Notes under the pieces: model-generated
Told to the model about the DNA's origin: nothing
Databases searched by the model: none
What the model saw: the letters and a program-made list of their open reading frames with translations, nothing else
Assembly (NCBI RefSeq): GCF_003201285.1
Contig: NZ_QICS01000002.1
Span: forward strand, 62,001 to 126,000
Origin: Lachnotalea glycerini
Lineage (GTDB): Bacteria; Bacillota; Clostridia; Lachnospirales; Lachnospiraceae
Length of the DNA: 64,000 nt
Reading direction: 5' to 3'
Shown: positions 24,603 to 33,712 of the stretch, piece after piece
Position numbering within the stretch: position 1 is the stretch's first letter
Layout: each line of letters begins with the position of its first letter
Made by a program: the position numbers and the translations under genes

Positions 24603-26696
24603 ATGAAGAAAGGAATCAGAAACTCTATGGGATTTCAAAATAACAAAGGTCTTACCCTGATCGAATTAATTGTTGCCATTGCTATAGTAGGGATTGTATC
24701 AGTTTCCATTGTAAGCTTTATGGTCATGGGAGCGAACAGTTATAAAAAAGCCAATTCTGATATCAATCTTCAATATGAGGCACAGTTAACGATGAACCAG
24801 CTTCAGGATATGGTGATTGACGCAGACAAAGGAATTACATATGAAAGAAAAGGTGAAACAGAAACCGAGAACGTTTTGGATGACTCATCAGGAAGTATAG
24901 CAAAAGAGGATATCAAAACAAAAAGTATCATGATTTATAACCAGAACAATGCTTATAAAATAGAATGGAACAGGGAAGAGAAAAAGCTTTATTATTATAA
25001 ATATATGCTGGTGGAATCAGGCGGAGTAATTGCGCTAAGTCAGACGGCCGGGCCTGCATTAATGGCAGATTATATTTCGGGTATGCAGGTAAATCTAAAT
25101 CGTTTATCAACCGATCGTGTGGTCAGGATCGATTTAGATTTTACACTTGGCACGAAGAATTACAGTACATACAGCAACATTACGCTTCGAAATCAGGTCA
25201 AGGCTAATTCCGAGCCAGATGAAATTTATGATGGAACCTTAGAAGAAGGAGATGGTTCACTTGCAGATGGAATTACGCTGACTCCGAAAACAGTAGTTCT
25301 TTGGCCGGGCAACACACAGACTTTTGCTTATCAGGTTACAAATTCGGCAGGAGGATATCCCAGTCAGGATGCCAATTGGGTAATAAGCGGCAATTCCAGC
25401 AGCCAGACTACAATCTCGGATGGAGTATTAACGGTAGCAAGTGATGAAACGGCAAGTAGTATCGTGGTAAAAACATCTGCAAAACATACCCAGTCAGGAA
25501 CGGAGGTTTCTGATACGTCTCAGGTACTAATCAAGCAGGTGAGTGGTGTAGCAGTGGCAGTTACTTCTGGAGGCACTTTTAACAATACCAATCTTTATTC
25601 CGGAGACACAATACAACTAGAGGCAATCGTAAGCGGTGCCAATATTGAAGCAGAAAATTCCTATGATCAGGAAGTTAGCTGGAGTATTTTGCAAGGATCA
25701 GCTTCGAGCATTACGAAAGATGGATTTTTAAGTGTGGAAGCAGACGCAGAAACTGACAGTGAGATTATTGTAGAGGCTCGTTCCATGAGAAATAATGAGA
25801 TTGCAGGAACCATGACTTTTACAATAGAAGAAGGAATGGAACTTGCATTAAAAACGGAATCAGAAACCACACAAATTTATCGGAATGCTTCATTGAATCT
25901 GACTGCAGAATTGACTAAAGTAAAAAATCCTGATGCATATACCATACAGTGGGAATATGATCTGAAAAATGTAGACAATGACGAAGATTATGCCAGTTTG
26001 GCAGCTACACAGGGATTGACAAATACCTTATACGTTAATAAGAATCTGGACACTACAAAAGAGTACAAAATTGAAGTTACAGCCATATTGAAAAAAGATG
26101 GAGTGGTGGTAACCAGTAATGGACAAAGTGTGACTGCAACCCTGACTCTTACAATACCAAAAGTAAAGATACGATATAAAAATTTCGGTATTGACACTTA
26201 TTCAGAAACCTTAAGTACTTACCTCACACTTGGTCAGACAACCTATGTATATTATGAAATTGTAGGAATAATTATGACGAGTAATCCATCTTGGTCAGTA
26301 GGAAGCGGGGGATTAAACAGACTCGGAATAACAAGTGAGTCAGGAAGAATTAAGATTAAGGCAAAAAGCAGTAATAATAATATCAATGCAACTGTGGTTA
26401 TCTATATGACAAACGGTGATACCAGTAACGCTGTATCCGTTCATATTAAAAATAAAAATATACAAGATACTAGCTATTATTCACCACCGCCAGACAGCGT
26501 GGATTTTATTAAAGAAGGCGGAATCTATTATTATAGTGATACAATTTTATATAGTTATGGGAAAGTAAGCTATTATTCAATACAAAGATGGAAGTTAGAA
26601 ATCTATGTTAAAGATGGAAATGGAAATTGGAATCTAAGTGCCACACGTTACTGGAATAGTTCTTATAATGAGTGGAGAACAAGCTTTTTCTATTAG
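24603..26696 (+). CDS. Minor pilin-like protein (PilW/GspJ type) with bacterial Ig-like domains
   Basis: The leader MKKGIRNSMGFQNNKG is followed by LTLIELIVAIAIVGIVSVSIV with Glu5 and a GspJ-like segment to about 190. From about 215 come at least two Ig-like (Big2-type) repeats (ITLTPKTVVLWPGNTQTF...; VAVTSGGTFNNTNLYSGDTIQLEA...), then further beta domains and a Tyr/Trp-rich C-terminus. This layout suggests an adhesive pilin. The start is uncertain: ATG 24558 overlaps the upstream stop, ATG 24603 gives a normal leader, and an out-of-frame ATG at 24595 (MKK-stop) precedes it on an A6 run. Confidence 0.75.
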   Translation: MKKGIRNSMGFQNNKGLTLIELIVAIAIVGIVSVSIVSFMVMGANSYKKANSDINLQYEAQLTMNQLQDMVIDADKGITYERKGETETENVLDDSSGSIAKEDIKTKSIMIYNQNNAYKIEWNREEKKLYYYKYMLVESGGVIALSQTAGPALMADYISGMQVNLNRLSTDRVVRIDLDFTLGTKNYSTYSNITLRNQVKANSEPDEIYDGTLEEGDGSLADGITLTPKTVVLWPGNTQTFAYQVTNSAGGYPSQDANWVISGNSSSQTTISDGVLTVASDETASSIVVKTSAKHTQSGTEVSDTSQVLIKQVSGVAVAVTSGGTFNNTNLYSGDTIQLEAIVSGANIEAENSYDQEVSWSILQGSASSITKDGFLSVEADAETDSEIIVEARSMRNNEIAGTMTFTIEEGMELALKTESETTQIYRNASLNLTAELTKVKNPDAYTIQWEYDLKNVDNDEDYASLAATQGLTNTLYVNKNLDTTKEYKIEVTAILKKDGVVVTSNGQSVTATLTLTIPKVKIRYKNFGIDTYSETLSTYLTLGQTTYVYYEIVGIIMTSNPSWSVGSGGLNRLGITSESGRIKIKAKSSNNNINATVVIYMTNGDTSNAVSVHIKNKNIQDTSYYSPPPDSVDFIKEGGIYYYSDTILYSYGKVSYYSIQRWKLEIYVKDGNGNWNLSATRYWNSSYNEWRTSFFY

Positions 26697-26716
26697 GATA
26701 AAAAGGAGGGCAGAAG

Positions 26717-29700
26717 ATGAAGCGTAATCATAAAATATTTTTAAAGAAAAATATAGTCGGTATGTTAGGATGTGTTTTGACAATTGTTATCTGCCTTACT
26801 CTTTTTAAACAAGGTACAGTTGCCGTTGCTAAAGATACACTTCCAGGAGTGGAAGAGGTGATTCATAAGGTAACTTCAACTAGCGAACCTTTTCAAATAC
26901 TTGAAATTGTACCAGCTAAAGATATGGCAGAGCTAGGATATTATGTAAAAGGACAGGAACCGATTAAGTGGGAAGAAGAATTGCTGAAAAAAGGAAGCAT
27001 GGCAGAACGAAAGGCCTATATGGATTCCTTGTATCAAGAAACCGGTACAGACAGTCAGACATCTACCGCCAGTGGCTTGTTTTCCACGATTGCATCGACG
27101 ATTCCATTAGATTCTGATGGCAATCAGACAGCACCATTACTTTATGTTCCTTATGAAGAAAAAACGTCATTGACAACTGAGGAACAAGAGTCAGAAGAAT
27201 GGAAAGAAAATAGTTTTACAGAGCCGGTTACAGAGGTAGGGCTAAAAGGAAATTATAGTCTAAATCCAGAAAAAACCGGAAATTACACAAAGGATGTTTC
27301 AGGATGGAATCAACCGGGAGTGACGTTTACCTTTGCACCGGCAGGAGACGGTAACTATGAACCAAACATATTATATTACGAGAAAGATTCCGGTAGTGGA
27401 GAAAATAATTACAAAATCAAGTTCCAATATGAATTGCAAGGAGATGGAGGAGCCGGCTATCAGGTAAGTAATGAGAAAATCTTAAGCAGCACGGATATAG
27501 CCAGTCTGGAGGATGAAGAGCTGATTTATACGAAGTCAGAAGAGGATAAGTATGAATATGCAGGAACCGCAAAAGAGATTAAGGAAGCAATTGCAACAGA
27601 TACCAAAGAAAACAAAGAAGATAATACACAGGGAAGTTTAGCAGAATCAACGATATATTATCAAGTAGATTTTGTGTATGGGGAAAATCTTTCAGGCGAT
27701 GTCTACCAGGTTTCTGAAAGTGTATATGCATATGATTCAGCAGGCATCCCCACTGGTGATTATAAAGCAGTGCTTGATACGGCGCAGCCTTACTATGAAA
27801 CCGTGGGCAGCGGTCATTTTAATATTTCAGATTCAAGTCTTTTGGTTACTACTTATACCTATACCCCGGGATGTGGAGCTTACGACTGGGTGGAAGATAA
27901 AAATGCGGATACGGTTTTTGATGTGACATTAGCAAAAGTATGGTATAAAGGAGGATTTACAAATCAGGACTGGATGAAAAAATATGTATTTGATCTTGAT
28001 GATGACGATTTTGACTCGTTTTCTATTGAAGTCACAACTTTGACACCAAATGAAGTAAATTCTTGTGACTTAAGCGAGTTTGATTTGATCTATATTTCAG
28101 GTGTCAATACAGTTTTTGGCAGTAATGGAGATAGTAAATATAAAGTCTTTGACACGATATCGGAGGGGAATGATCTTACCGAAGAGACGGCAGAAGAGAT
28201 AGAGGGATTAATCATGAGTACAACTCTGCCAGTTCCTTGTATTATAGATGCGTCTGTTACCAAAGATTCTGCCATGTCAGATACAAATATCGTCAACTTG
28301 GCAAGAAACATATTAAATAGCAGTACGGATAATGACTTGCATTTTGTGAACAACAACGTTTACAGCTTTGACCGAAATCAGGTAACATTGATAAACAAAT
28401 CATTTCATCAGACTTTCTCAGCAGAAGAAATTGAAAAAGGTTTTTCTGATGTATTAAACGAAATTAAAAGTGAAAACTTATATCGGTCTTCAGATACCAC
28501 TGGCAACTATGCCTTATTTTCAGAAGATATATCACAAGCAGTATGTGTAAAATATATTATAAATTATGCCTACCGTCGAGTGACAGTTCTGAAAACAAAT
28601 ATTAGAATTTTAGAGATAGAGCCATGTGCATCTTATGAGTTGACATCTGATACGGTAAAGGGATGGATTTCAAACTCAGCATTAAGTGAAGCTACAATTA
28701 CAATTGATCAAATAACAACAGCAGAATTTATCGGAAAGATTGAAGATTTAAACGGAATATATGATTTGATTTACATAGGAACAAATACAGGACGGATGAA
28801 TTTAAAATCAGATGGAAGTACAAAATTCAATGATGAAACAATGGATGGACTGGTTTATTATCACATGGGTGATCTTGTCAATGTAAAAGGTGAATTAGCC
28901 GGATTGCTTGATACAGAGCTTAATGCTTCAGGAAAAATAAATGCCACTACCTTTGCCATGCGATACTCAGGAAATGATATTACAAAGGATAAATACAATG
29001 CGTTAAAAGATTATGTAATGGCTTCTTACCCGGTTGTTTTATCAGATGATTTTTATCATACCGACGGAAGTATCAATGATAATAAGATTGATACTTCTTC
29101 CTATCTTTATAAATTTGCTAATGAGATGACACAGGGCTCTACAAAAAGACCAAGTGTCATTCAAAAAAGTAATATTATAAACACGACATCTTTACTTGCA
29201 TTTTATTTAAACAGACCAAAACTGGAAATCAATCTTGAGGAGTTAGTAGATGATGGCAGTGATAATAATGATCAGGTTTATAAACTAACAGCAGATGAGG
29301 ATGGAGCGTATTTTCTGGATTACTATTTTTCCATCAGCAATGCAGGAGCTGTGTCTTCCAGTGCAAAATATACATGTAAGTTATACATAGATATAAATGC
29401 AGATGGTAAGTATTCGAATACGGAAGAAATTGAAAACATTCAGATTTATGATAATAATGGAGCTGAGGCAGACGAAACCAATCTATCAACCGGGAAACGA
29501 TATCATCTAAACCGTGCAGTGCCGGATGGCTATAACAGTGTATTGCCATGGAAAATAGAAGTATCACAAAACAGTAACGCTTACATCCGTAATAGTGAAA
29601 GCGGATATTCTCATATTGTTCCTGAAACAAAGGATCAGGTTACGGTTAAGGTACTCCAGATTAATTCTGCTAGTGGAAGCACCTTAAACTTAAAAACTGA

Positions 29701-31213
29701 TTCAACATTTATCTCGTTGTTTCAGGATGTGAAAGATCGTTTTAACATAGATATTGAGATTACAGTGACAACTACAGCTTTATTTCCTAAATTATGGGAT
29801 GCCAATAAGGATATTTTGAAAGAGTATGATATGCTGATTGTGGGATTCGCTGACTGCTTTAATGAAATTGACAATACCATAGGAGCCTCTGTAGACACAG
29901 GAGGCGGGGGATGTGTTACTGGTTTTGGAGGTATTTTGGAATTTATACAAAATGGAAAAAGTGTATTGTTTACGCATGACACGACTTCCTTTGTAAATAC
30001 AACTGACAGAAGCGGATTGGATGACAGGGTTTTCTGGGGATACAATTTTAATACTTACATCAGAGAAGAAGTTGGTATGGATCGTTTTGGCGTTTTGGAC
30101 AATGAAATGTTAAAAGACGGAAATTCAGCTAATGATGTAATAGAAGAACTAGAAGCATTAGGAAAAGAAGTTGCATATCAGCCAAGAAGTAACTTTTCAA
30201 GCACGGTAAGCCAGGTTCAGGGATATACCTATTCTACGCTGAATCGATACAGAAGAAGCACAAGTACCACTTCTTTATATAATTTAAATTATTCGGGATT
30301 AAATTATAGTGGAAATGGTGCTTATGGAGATGCAATGAAGGTGACGGAAGTAAATAAAGGGCAGATTACAACGTATCCTTATAATTTGGAAGATAATTAT
30401 TTAAATAATATTCTTGGAAATATGAAAGGGTTTACCGTAAGTCTTACTCATGCCCAATATTATCAGTTAGATTTAGAGGCAGATGATGATAATGATGGGG
30501 AAAGTGACATCGTTGTGTGGTATTGCATCAGTGATGGTAAATCAGGCAACGACATTTATGATGCATCTCCAAATGATGTGATTAACAATTACTACATTTA
30601 TAATAAAGGGAATATTACCTATTCTGGTGTTGGTCATAGCAAGATAACACAGCAAACAGAGGCTAAATTATTCGTAAATACCATGATTGCATCCTATAAT
30701 GCAGGAATAAAAAAGCCGCAGATTTCAATTTTGGAAGGTGCGTCTTCCTCCTCGGCAGAGTTAGAGAATATTTATATTCCATTTGATGAAGTATGGGAGA
30801 CAGAAGAAGCCACAGAAAACGCAGGAGTGCTGGAATCACAGGAAACTCTTTACTTTTATGTCAATGATATTAACTTTATTAAGGGAAGTAAAAAAATTCT
30901 GGCTAATTATTATTACGAAGATTCTGACGGTGACACAACAATAACAGTAAATGGGACAAATGTGAAGGTATCACCGATTACTGCTGTCACAAAACTGGCA
31001 GGCACCAGTACACAAGTGGAACAAGATAATCTGAGTCCGGATCATACCTATGAAATCACGGTGCCGACTTCTTATTTGAAAAGTGGCAAGAATTCAGTTA
31101 CTATTTATATAGAAGCTCAAAGTGAAATTTACAGCTATGGATCAACAAAAACAACAGAAAAAACTTATGATACGGTAGGTTTAGTCCGTACGCAGTTATT
31201 TGATTTAAAATAG
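26717..31213 (+). CDS. Giant exported protein of the pilus operon, possible adhesin (DUF5057-like)
   Basis: The 1498-residue protein has a basic N-terminus and one hydrophobic segment (NIVGMLGCVLTIVICLTLF) that acts as signal peptide or anchor. No prepilin site, LPXTG motif or C-terminal anchor is seen. The body holds repeated 'QILEIVPA' / 'IRILEIEPCASYELT' / 'VKVLQINSASGSTLNLK' blocks, each followed by 'DLIYI'-type strands, which suggest tandem Rossmann-like domains. Its size and place at the end of Lachnospiraceae pilus operons fit proteins annotated DUF5057, though I cannot confirm the family here. Its operon position suggests a pilus-linked surface protein. An AAAAGGAGGG site lies before the ATG. 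Confidence 0.7.
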   Translation: MKRNHKIFLKKNIVGMLGCVLTIVICLTLFKQGTVAVAKDTLPGVEEVIHKVTSTSEPFQILEIVPAKDMAELGYYVKGQEPIKWEEELLKKGSMAERKAYMDSLYQETGTDSQTSTASGLFSTIASTIPLDSDGNQTAPLLYVPYEEKTSLTTEEQESEEWKENSFTEPVTEVGLKGNYSLNPEKTGNYTKDVSGWNQPGVTFTFAPAGDGNYEPNILYYEKDSGSGENNYKIKFQYELQGDGGAGYQVSNEKILSSTDIASLEDEELIYTKSEEDKYEYAGTAKEIKEAIATDTKENKEDNTQGSLAESTIYYQVDFVYGENLSGDVYQVSESVYAYDSAGIPTGDYKAVLDTAQPYYETVGSGHFNISDSSLLVTTYTYTPGCGAYDWVEDKNADTVFDVTLAKVWYKGGFTNQDWMKKYVFDLDDDDFDSFSIEVTTLTPNEVNSCDLSEFDLIYISGVNTVFGSNGDSKYKVFDTISEGNDLTEETAEEIEGLIMSTTLPVPCIIDASVTKDSAMSDTNIVNLARNILNSSTDNDLHFVNNNVYSFDRNQVTLINKSFHQTFSAEEIEKGFSDVLNEIKSENLYRSSDTTGNYALFSEDISQAVCVKYIINYAYRRVTVLKTNIRILEIEPCASYELTSDTVKGWISNSALSEATITIDQITTAEFIGKIEDLNGIYDLIYIGTNTGRMNLKSDGSTKFNDETMDGLVYYHMGDLVNVKGELAGLLDTELNASGKINATTFAMRYSGNDITKDKYNALKDYVMASYPVVLSDDFYHTDGSINDNKIDTSSYLYKFANEMTQGSTKRPSVIQKSNIINTTSLLAFYLNRPKLEINLEELVDDGSDNNDQVYKLTADEDGAYFLDYYFSISNAGAVSSSAKYTCKLYIDINADGKYSNTEEIENIQIYDNNGAEADETNLSTGKRYHLNRAVPDGYNSVLPWKIEVSQNSNAYIRNSESGYSHIVPETKDQVTVKVLQINSASGSTLNLKTDSTFISLFQDVKDRFNIDIEITVTTTALFPKLWDANKDILKEYDMLIVGFADCFNEIDNTIGASVDTGGGGCVTGFGGILEFIQNGKSVLFTHDTTSFVNTTDRSGLDDRVFWGYNFNTYIREEVGMDRFGVLDNEMLKDGNSANDVIEELEALGKEVAYQPRSNFSSTVSQVQGYTYSTLNRYRRSTSTTSLYNLNYSGLNYSGNGAYGDAMKVTEVNKGQITTYPYNLEDNYLNNILGNMKGFTVSLTHAQYYQLDLEADDDNDGESDIVVWYCISDGKSGNDIYDASPNDVINNYYIYNKGNITYSGVGHSKITQQTEAKLFVNTMIASYNAGIKKPQISILEGASSSSAELENIYIPFDEVWETEEATENAGVLESQETLYFYVNDINFIKGSKKILANYYYEDSDGDTTITVNGTNVKVSPITAVTKLAGTSTQVEQDNLSPDHTYEITVPTSYLKSGKNSVTIYIEAQSEIYSYGSTKTTEKTYDTVGLVRTQLFDLK

Positions 31214-31244
31214 TGGAGAATAGTTTTGCTTTCTTCTTTAATCC

Positions 31245-31290
31245 AAAATCCCTGACTATGAAATACTTTTCTGGTACAGGGATTTTATAA
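31245..31290 (+). terminator. Rho-independent terminator of the pilus operon
   Basis: AAAATCCCTG (31245-31254) pairs with CAGGGATTTT (31277-31286) just after the giant-protein gene, closing a transcription unit of about 19 kb. Confidence 0.8.
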
Positions 31291-31399
31291 TACTTAAAAA
31301 AGTATGAATAAATGTTTGTATTGTAAAAAAAAATATGATATAAATAAAATATATGGCTTGCCAAGGTTTGCTATAAAATAATATTTGAGAGGATACTGA

Positions 31400-32443
31400 A
31401 TGGATAAAAAGAAAAAGTTGAGAGCAAAGAAATTTTTAATCTTATCGTTAAAAATTTCGATAGGGAGTTGTATTGCAATTTATATTGCCAATATGATGCA
31501 GTTAGAATTCGCGGCCTCCGCAGGTATCATAACGCTGCTGACAATCATGACTACAAAATGGGAAACGTTAAAATTATCCTTTTACAGACTATTGACCTTT
31601 ATTTTTTCAGTCGGAGTTTTATGGTTGATATTTCAATTTATTAATCAGGAATGGATGGCATACGGACTGTTCATTTTTGTATTAGTCTTAATATGTGAGT
31701 GGATTAATTGGAAAAGCACAATTTCAGTAAATGCTGTGATTGGTTCCCATTTCTTAATGACTCACGATTTTAGTAATTCATTTATTATCAATGAATTTTT
31801 ACTCGTTGCAATCGGGATCTCGATTGCTATCATCATGAATTTATTCCAAAATGCAACAAGCCAGAAGGCTGCAATCACTAAAAATATGAGATATACTGAG
31901 AAGAAACTGCAGTTCATTCTGGATGAGTTGGCTAATTATCTTTTTAACAAGCATGTCGGAAGAAATGTATGGGATGATATTATTTCCCTGGAAGAGGATT
32001 TGGCAGAATTTGTTGAAAAGGCATATGAGTATCAGAATAATACCTTTTATTCACATCCAAGCTATTATATTCATTATTTTGAAATGAGAACGAAACAATT
32101 TAATGTGCTTCACAATCTTCACTATGAAATGAAAAAGTTAAGAAATATTCCAAAGCAGGCTACTATTGTTGCAGAATATATTATGTATTTAAAAGAGTAT
32201 GTAACAGAACTCAATGATCCAATCGAGCAGATTGAAAAGCTGAATCAGTTATTTGAGCAAATGGGAGAAGAGGAACTTCCAAAAAGCAGAGAGGAACTTG
32301 AGGGCAGGGCTAAGCTCTATCATATTTTAATGGATTTGGAAGAGTTTTTAATCTTCAAGAAACGCTTTGTGGATTCAATTGACGAAGAGCAGTTTAAAAT
32401 CTATTGGAGAAAAGAAGTAGAGCAAAAGGTGGACGCAGGGTAA
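31400..32443 (+). CDS. Aromatic acid exporter family (ArAE/FUSC-like) membrane protein
   Basis: The 347-residue protein has about six membrane segments in the first 160 residues: KISIGSCIAIYIANMMQLEFAASAGIITLL, then RLLTFIFSVGVLWLIF and ISVNAVIGSHFLM, with the family 'AASAGIITLLTI' turn. A helical cytosolic C-terminal domain of about 180 residues follows (KNMRYTEKKLQFILDELA onward). This is the arrangement of Firmicutes ArAE_1 proteins, thought to export aromatic or related acids; the real substrate is unknown. It is a single gene with a purine-rich site (GAGAGGATACTGA) before the ATG. Confidence 0.8.
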   Translation: MDKKKKLRAKKFLILSLKISIGSCIAIYIANMMQLEFAASAGIITLLTIMTTKWETLKLSFYRLLTFIFSVGVLWLIFQFINQEWMAYGLFIFVLVLICEWINWKSTISVNAVIGSHFLMTHDFSNSFIINEFLLVAIGISIAIIMNLFQNATSQKAAITKNMRYTEKKLQFILDELANYLFNKHVGRNVWDDIISLEEDLAEFVEKAYEYQNNTFYSHPSYYIHYFEMRTKQFNVLHNLHYEMKKLRNIPKQATIVAEYIMYLKEYVTELNDPIEQIEKLNQLFEQMGEEELPKSREELEGRAKLYHILMDLEEFLIFKKRFVDSIDEEQFKIYWRKEVEQKVDAG

Positions 32444-32551
32444 ACTATAAAATTCAACCAAATGCTATTGATAAATTTGCGCAATCAGCAAATAACAATT
32501 TATATTACTTTAATTAAAATAGAACAACAGGCTAATACTAGAAATGTATCT

Positions 32552-33337
32552 TTAAACGATATGCAATTGAATATTTTTGGAGCGAATCAATTCAATCCAG
32601 CTATTGCTAATACCGATGTCTGTCACAATACAGTCAAAATCTTCAATGTCAGCAAAATAGGAGGATTTTATAACAGAAAATTTACTGGAATCCACAAGTA
32701 GAATTTTTTGTACTCCGGACTGGAAGATAGCTTGTTTTGTTGCGATTTCATAATTATTTGCACAGGTGATACCAAGAGATTCATGAACCCCGGCGGCTGA
32801 AATAAATATTTTATTCGCTCTGGTTTGATTAATTAAGGAAATTCCCTGTACACTTTCAAACATTTCTGTATTTGCGTGATAATAGCCGCCTGCAAATAGA
32901 ATAGAAATATTGACCTTATCAACCAGATAATTTAAAATATTTCTATTATAGCAAAGTATGGTGGCTTTTATATCTGGTGAAAGTGCTCTTGCGAGGTATT
33001 CGGTTGTAGAACCCGTATCTATAATTAAAATATCGTTCTCCTGAACCAAAGAGGCAGCAAAGTATCCGATCCGTTTTTTTTCCTCGCTGTTAGAAGTAAC
33101 CGCAAAGTTAAGTGCATATTTTTCATCAAGCTTGTCTGTTGCATTTGTAAGCTCTGTGTTAAAGAAGAATGCACCATATTGGTTTAATACAATTTTCTGC
33201 ATCATTAATTCATTCAAATCTCGTCGAATGGTCATTTCAGAAACTTCAAGTATGTCAGAAAGTTCCCTGGCAGAGGCTCCATGATTTTCTTTTAAAATTT
33301 TAACCAATTGATTGATACGTTCGTATTTTTTGCTCAT
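32552..33337 (-). CDS. DeoR-type transcriptional regulator
   Basis: The 261-residue protein has an N-terminal DeoR winged helix (RINQLVKILKENHGASARELSDIL, then VSEMTIRRDLNEL), and a sugar-phosphate-sensing DeoRC domain with IIDTGSTTEYLAR (phosphate loop) and AAGVHESLGIT. Such proteins repress until bound by a sugar phosphate, for example deoxyribose 5-phosphate. The ATG at 33337 (AGAGGT upstream) is preferred over an in-frame one at 33400. It is divergent from the nucleoside operon that ends in deoC, so it probably controls that operon through repeats at 33424-33450. Confidence 0.88.
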   Translation of the reverse strand: MSKKYERINQLVKILKENHGASARELSDILEVSEMTIRRDLNELMMQKIVLNQYGAFFFNTELTNATDKLDEKYALNFAVTSNSEEKKRIGYFAASLVQENDILIIDTGSTTEYLARALSPDIKATILCYNRNILNYLVDKVNISILFAGGYYHANTEMFESVQGISLINQTRANKIFISAAGVHESLGITCANNYEIATKQAIFQSGVQKILLVDSSKFSVIKSSYFADIEDFDCIVTDIGISNSWIELIRSKNIQLHIV

Positions 33338-33423
33338 AACAATACCTCTGTTTCTTTTAAAAGATAAAAGTAGTTTACTCATTTTTGAATATTCTATCAT
33401 TATAATTTACGATATGCAACAAA

Positions 33424-33450
33424 ATGTTAGAAAAGTAACATGTTTTAACA
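33424..33450. promoter_or_regulatory. Candidate DeoR-type operator cluster
   Basis: The inverted repeat ATGTTA-N6-TAACAT (33424-33441) overlaps the palindrome AACATGTT (33437-33444) and TGTT-TT-AACA (33441-33450), directly upstream of the nucleoside operon promoter and between the divergent genes. Confidence 0.55.
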
Positions 33451-33456
33451 AAAGTA

Positions 33457-33485
33457 TTGACTATATGTTTGCCGGATGATAAAAT
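33457..33485 (+). promoter_or_regulatory. Promoter of the nucleoside uptake operon
   Basis: TTGACT (33457-33462), 17 bp, TAAAAT (33480-33485). It leaves a leader of about 220 bases before the first gene. Confidence 0.7.
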
Positions 33486-33539
33486 CAAATCAATTAAAGA
33501 AAATTGAAACGAGTTACAAACATTTGTACAGAGCAGCGA

Positions 33540-33576
33540 GGCTATTTTTAAGATATGAGGCAACTTAAAAGTAGCC
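33540..33576 (+). other. Leader stem-loop of the nucleoside operon
   Basis: GGCTATTTTTAAG (33540-33552) pairs with CTTAAAAGTAGCC (33564-33576) over 13 positions with one G-U pair. A short AATTTTAT follows, so it may be a weak attenuator. A second small hairpin, GTCGA-TGA-TCGAC (33674-33686), lies just before the ribosome site. I see no purine riboswitch core. Confidence 0.45.
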
Positions 33577-33712
33577 AATTTTATGCCATAGATGATAAGT
33601 TACTTAGTAATTAAGGAGCTTTGATAAGTTAATTTAAGTCATATGGATTGGCTTAAAGATTAATTTATAGAATGTCGATGATCGACTCACATTTTAAGGA
33701 GGAAACATTATT

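Noticed and set aside
32462-32701. 79-codon frame opposite the DeoR-type gene
   Set aside because: It lies antisense to a well-supported regulator gene, has no ribosome site and no recognisable protein features.
33486-33712. Possible purine riboswitch ahead of the nucleoside operon
   Set aside because: The conserved TATA/ATGG/CTACC-type three-way junction elements are absent; only unrelated hairpins are seen.
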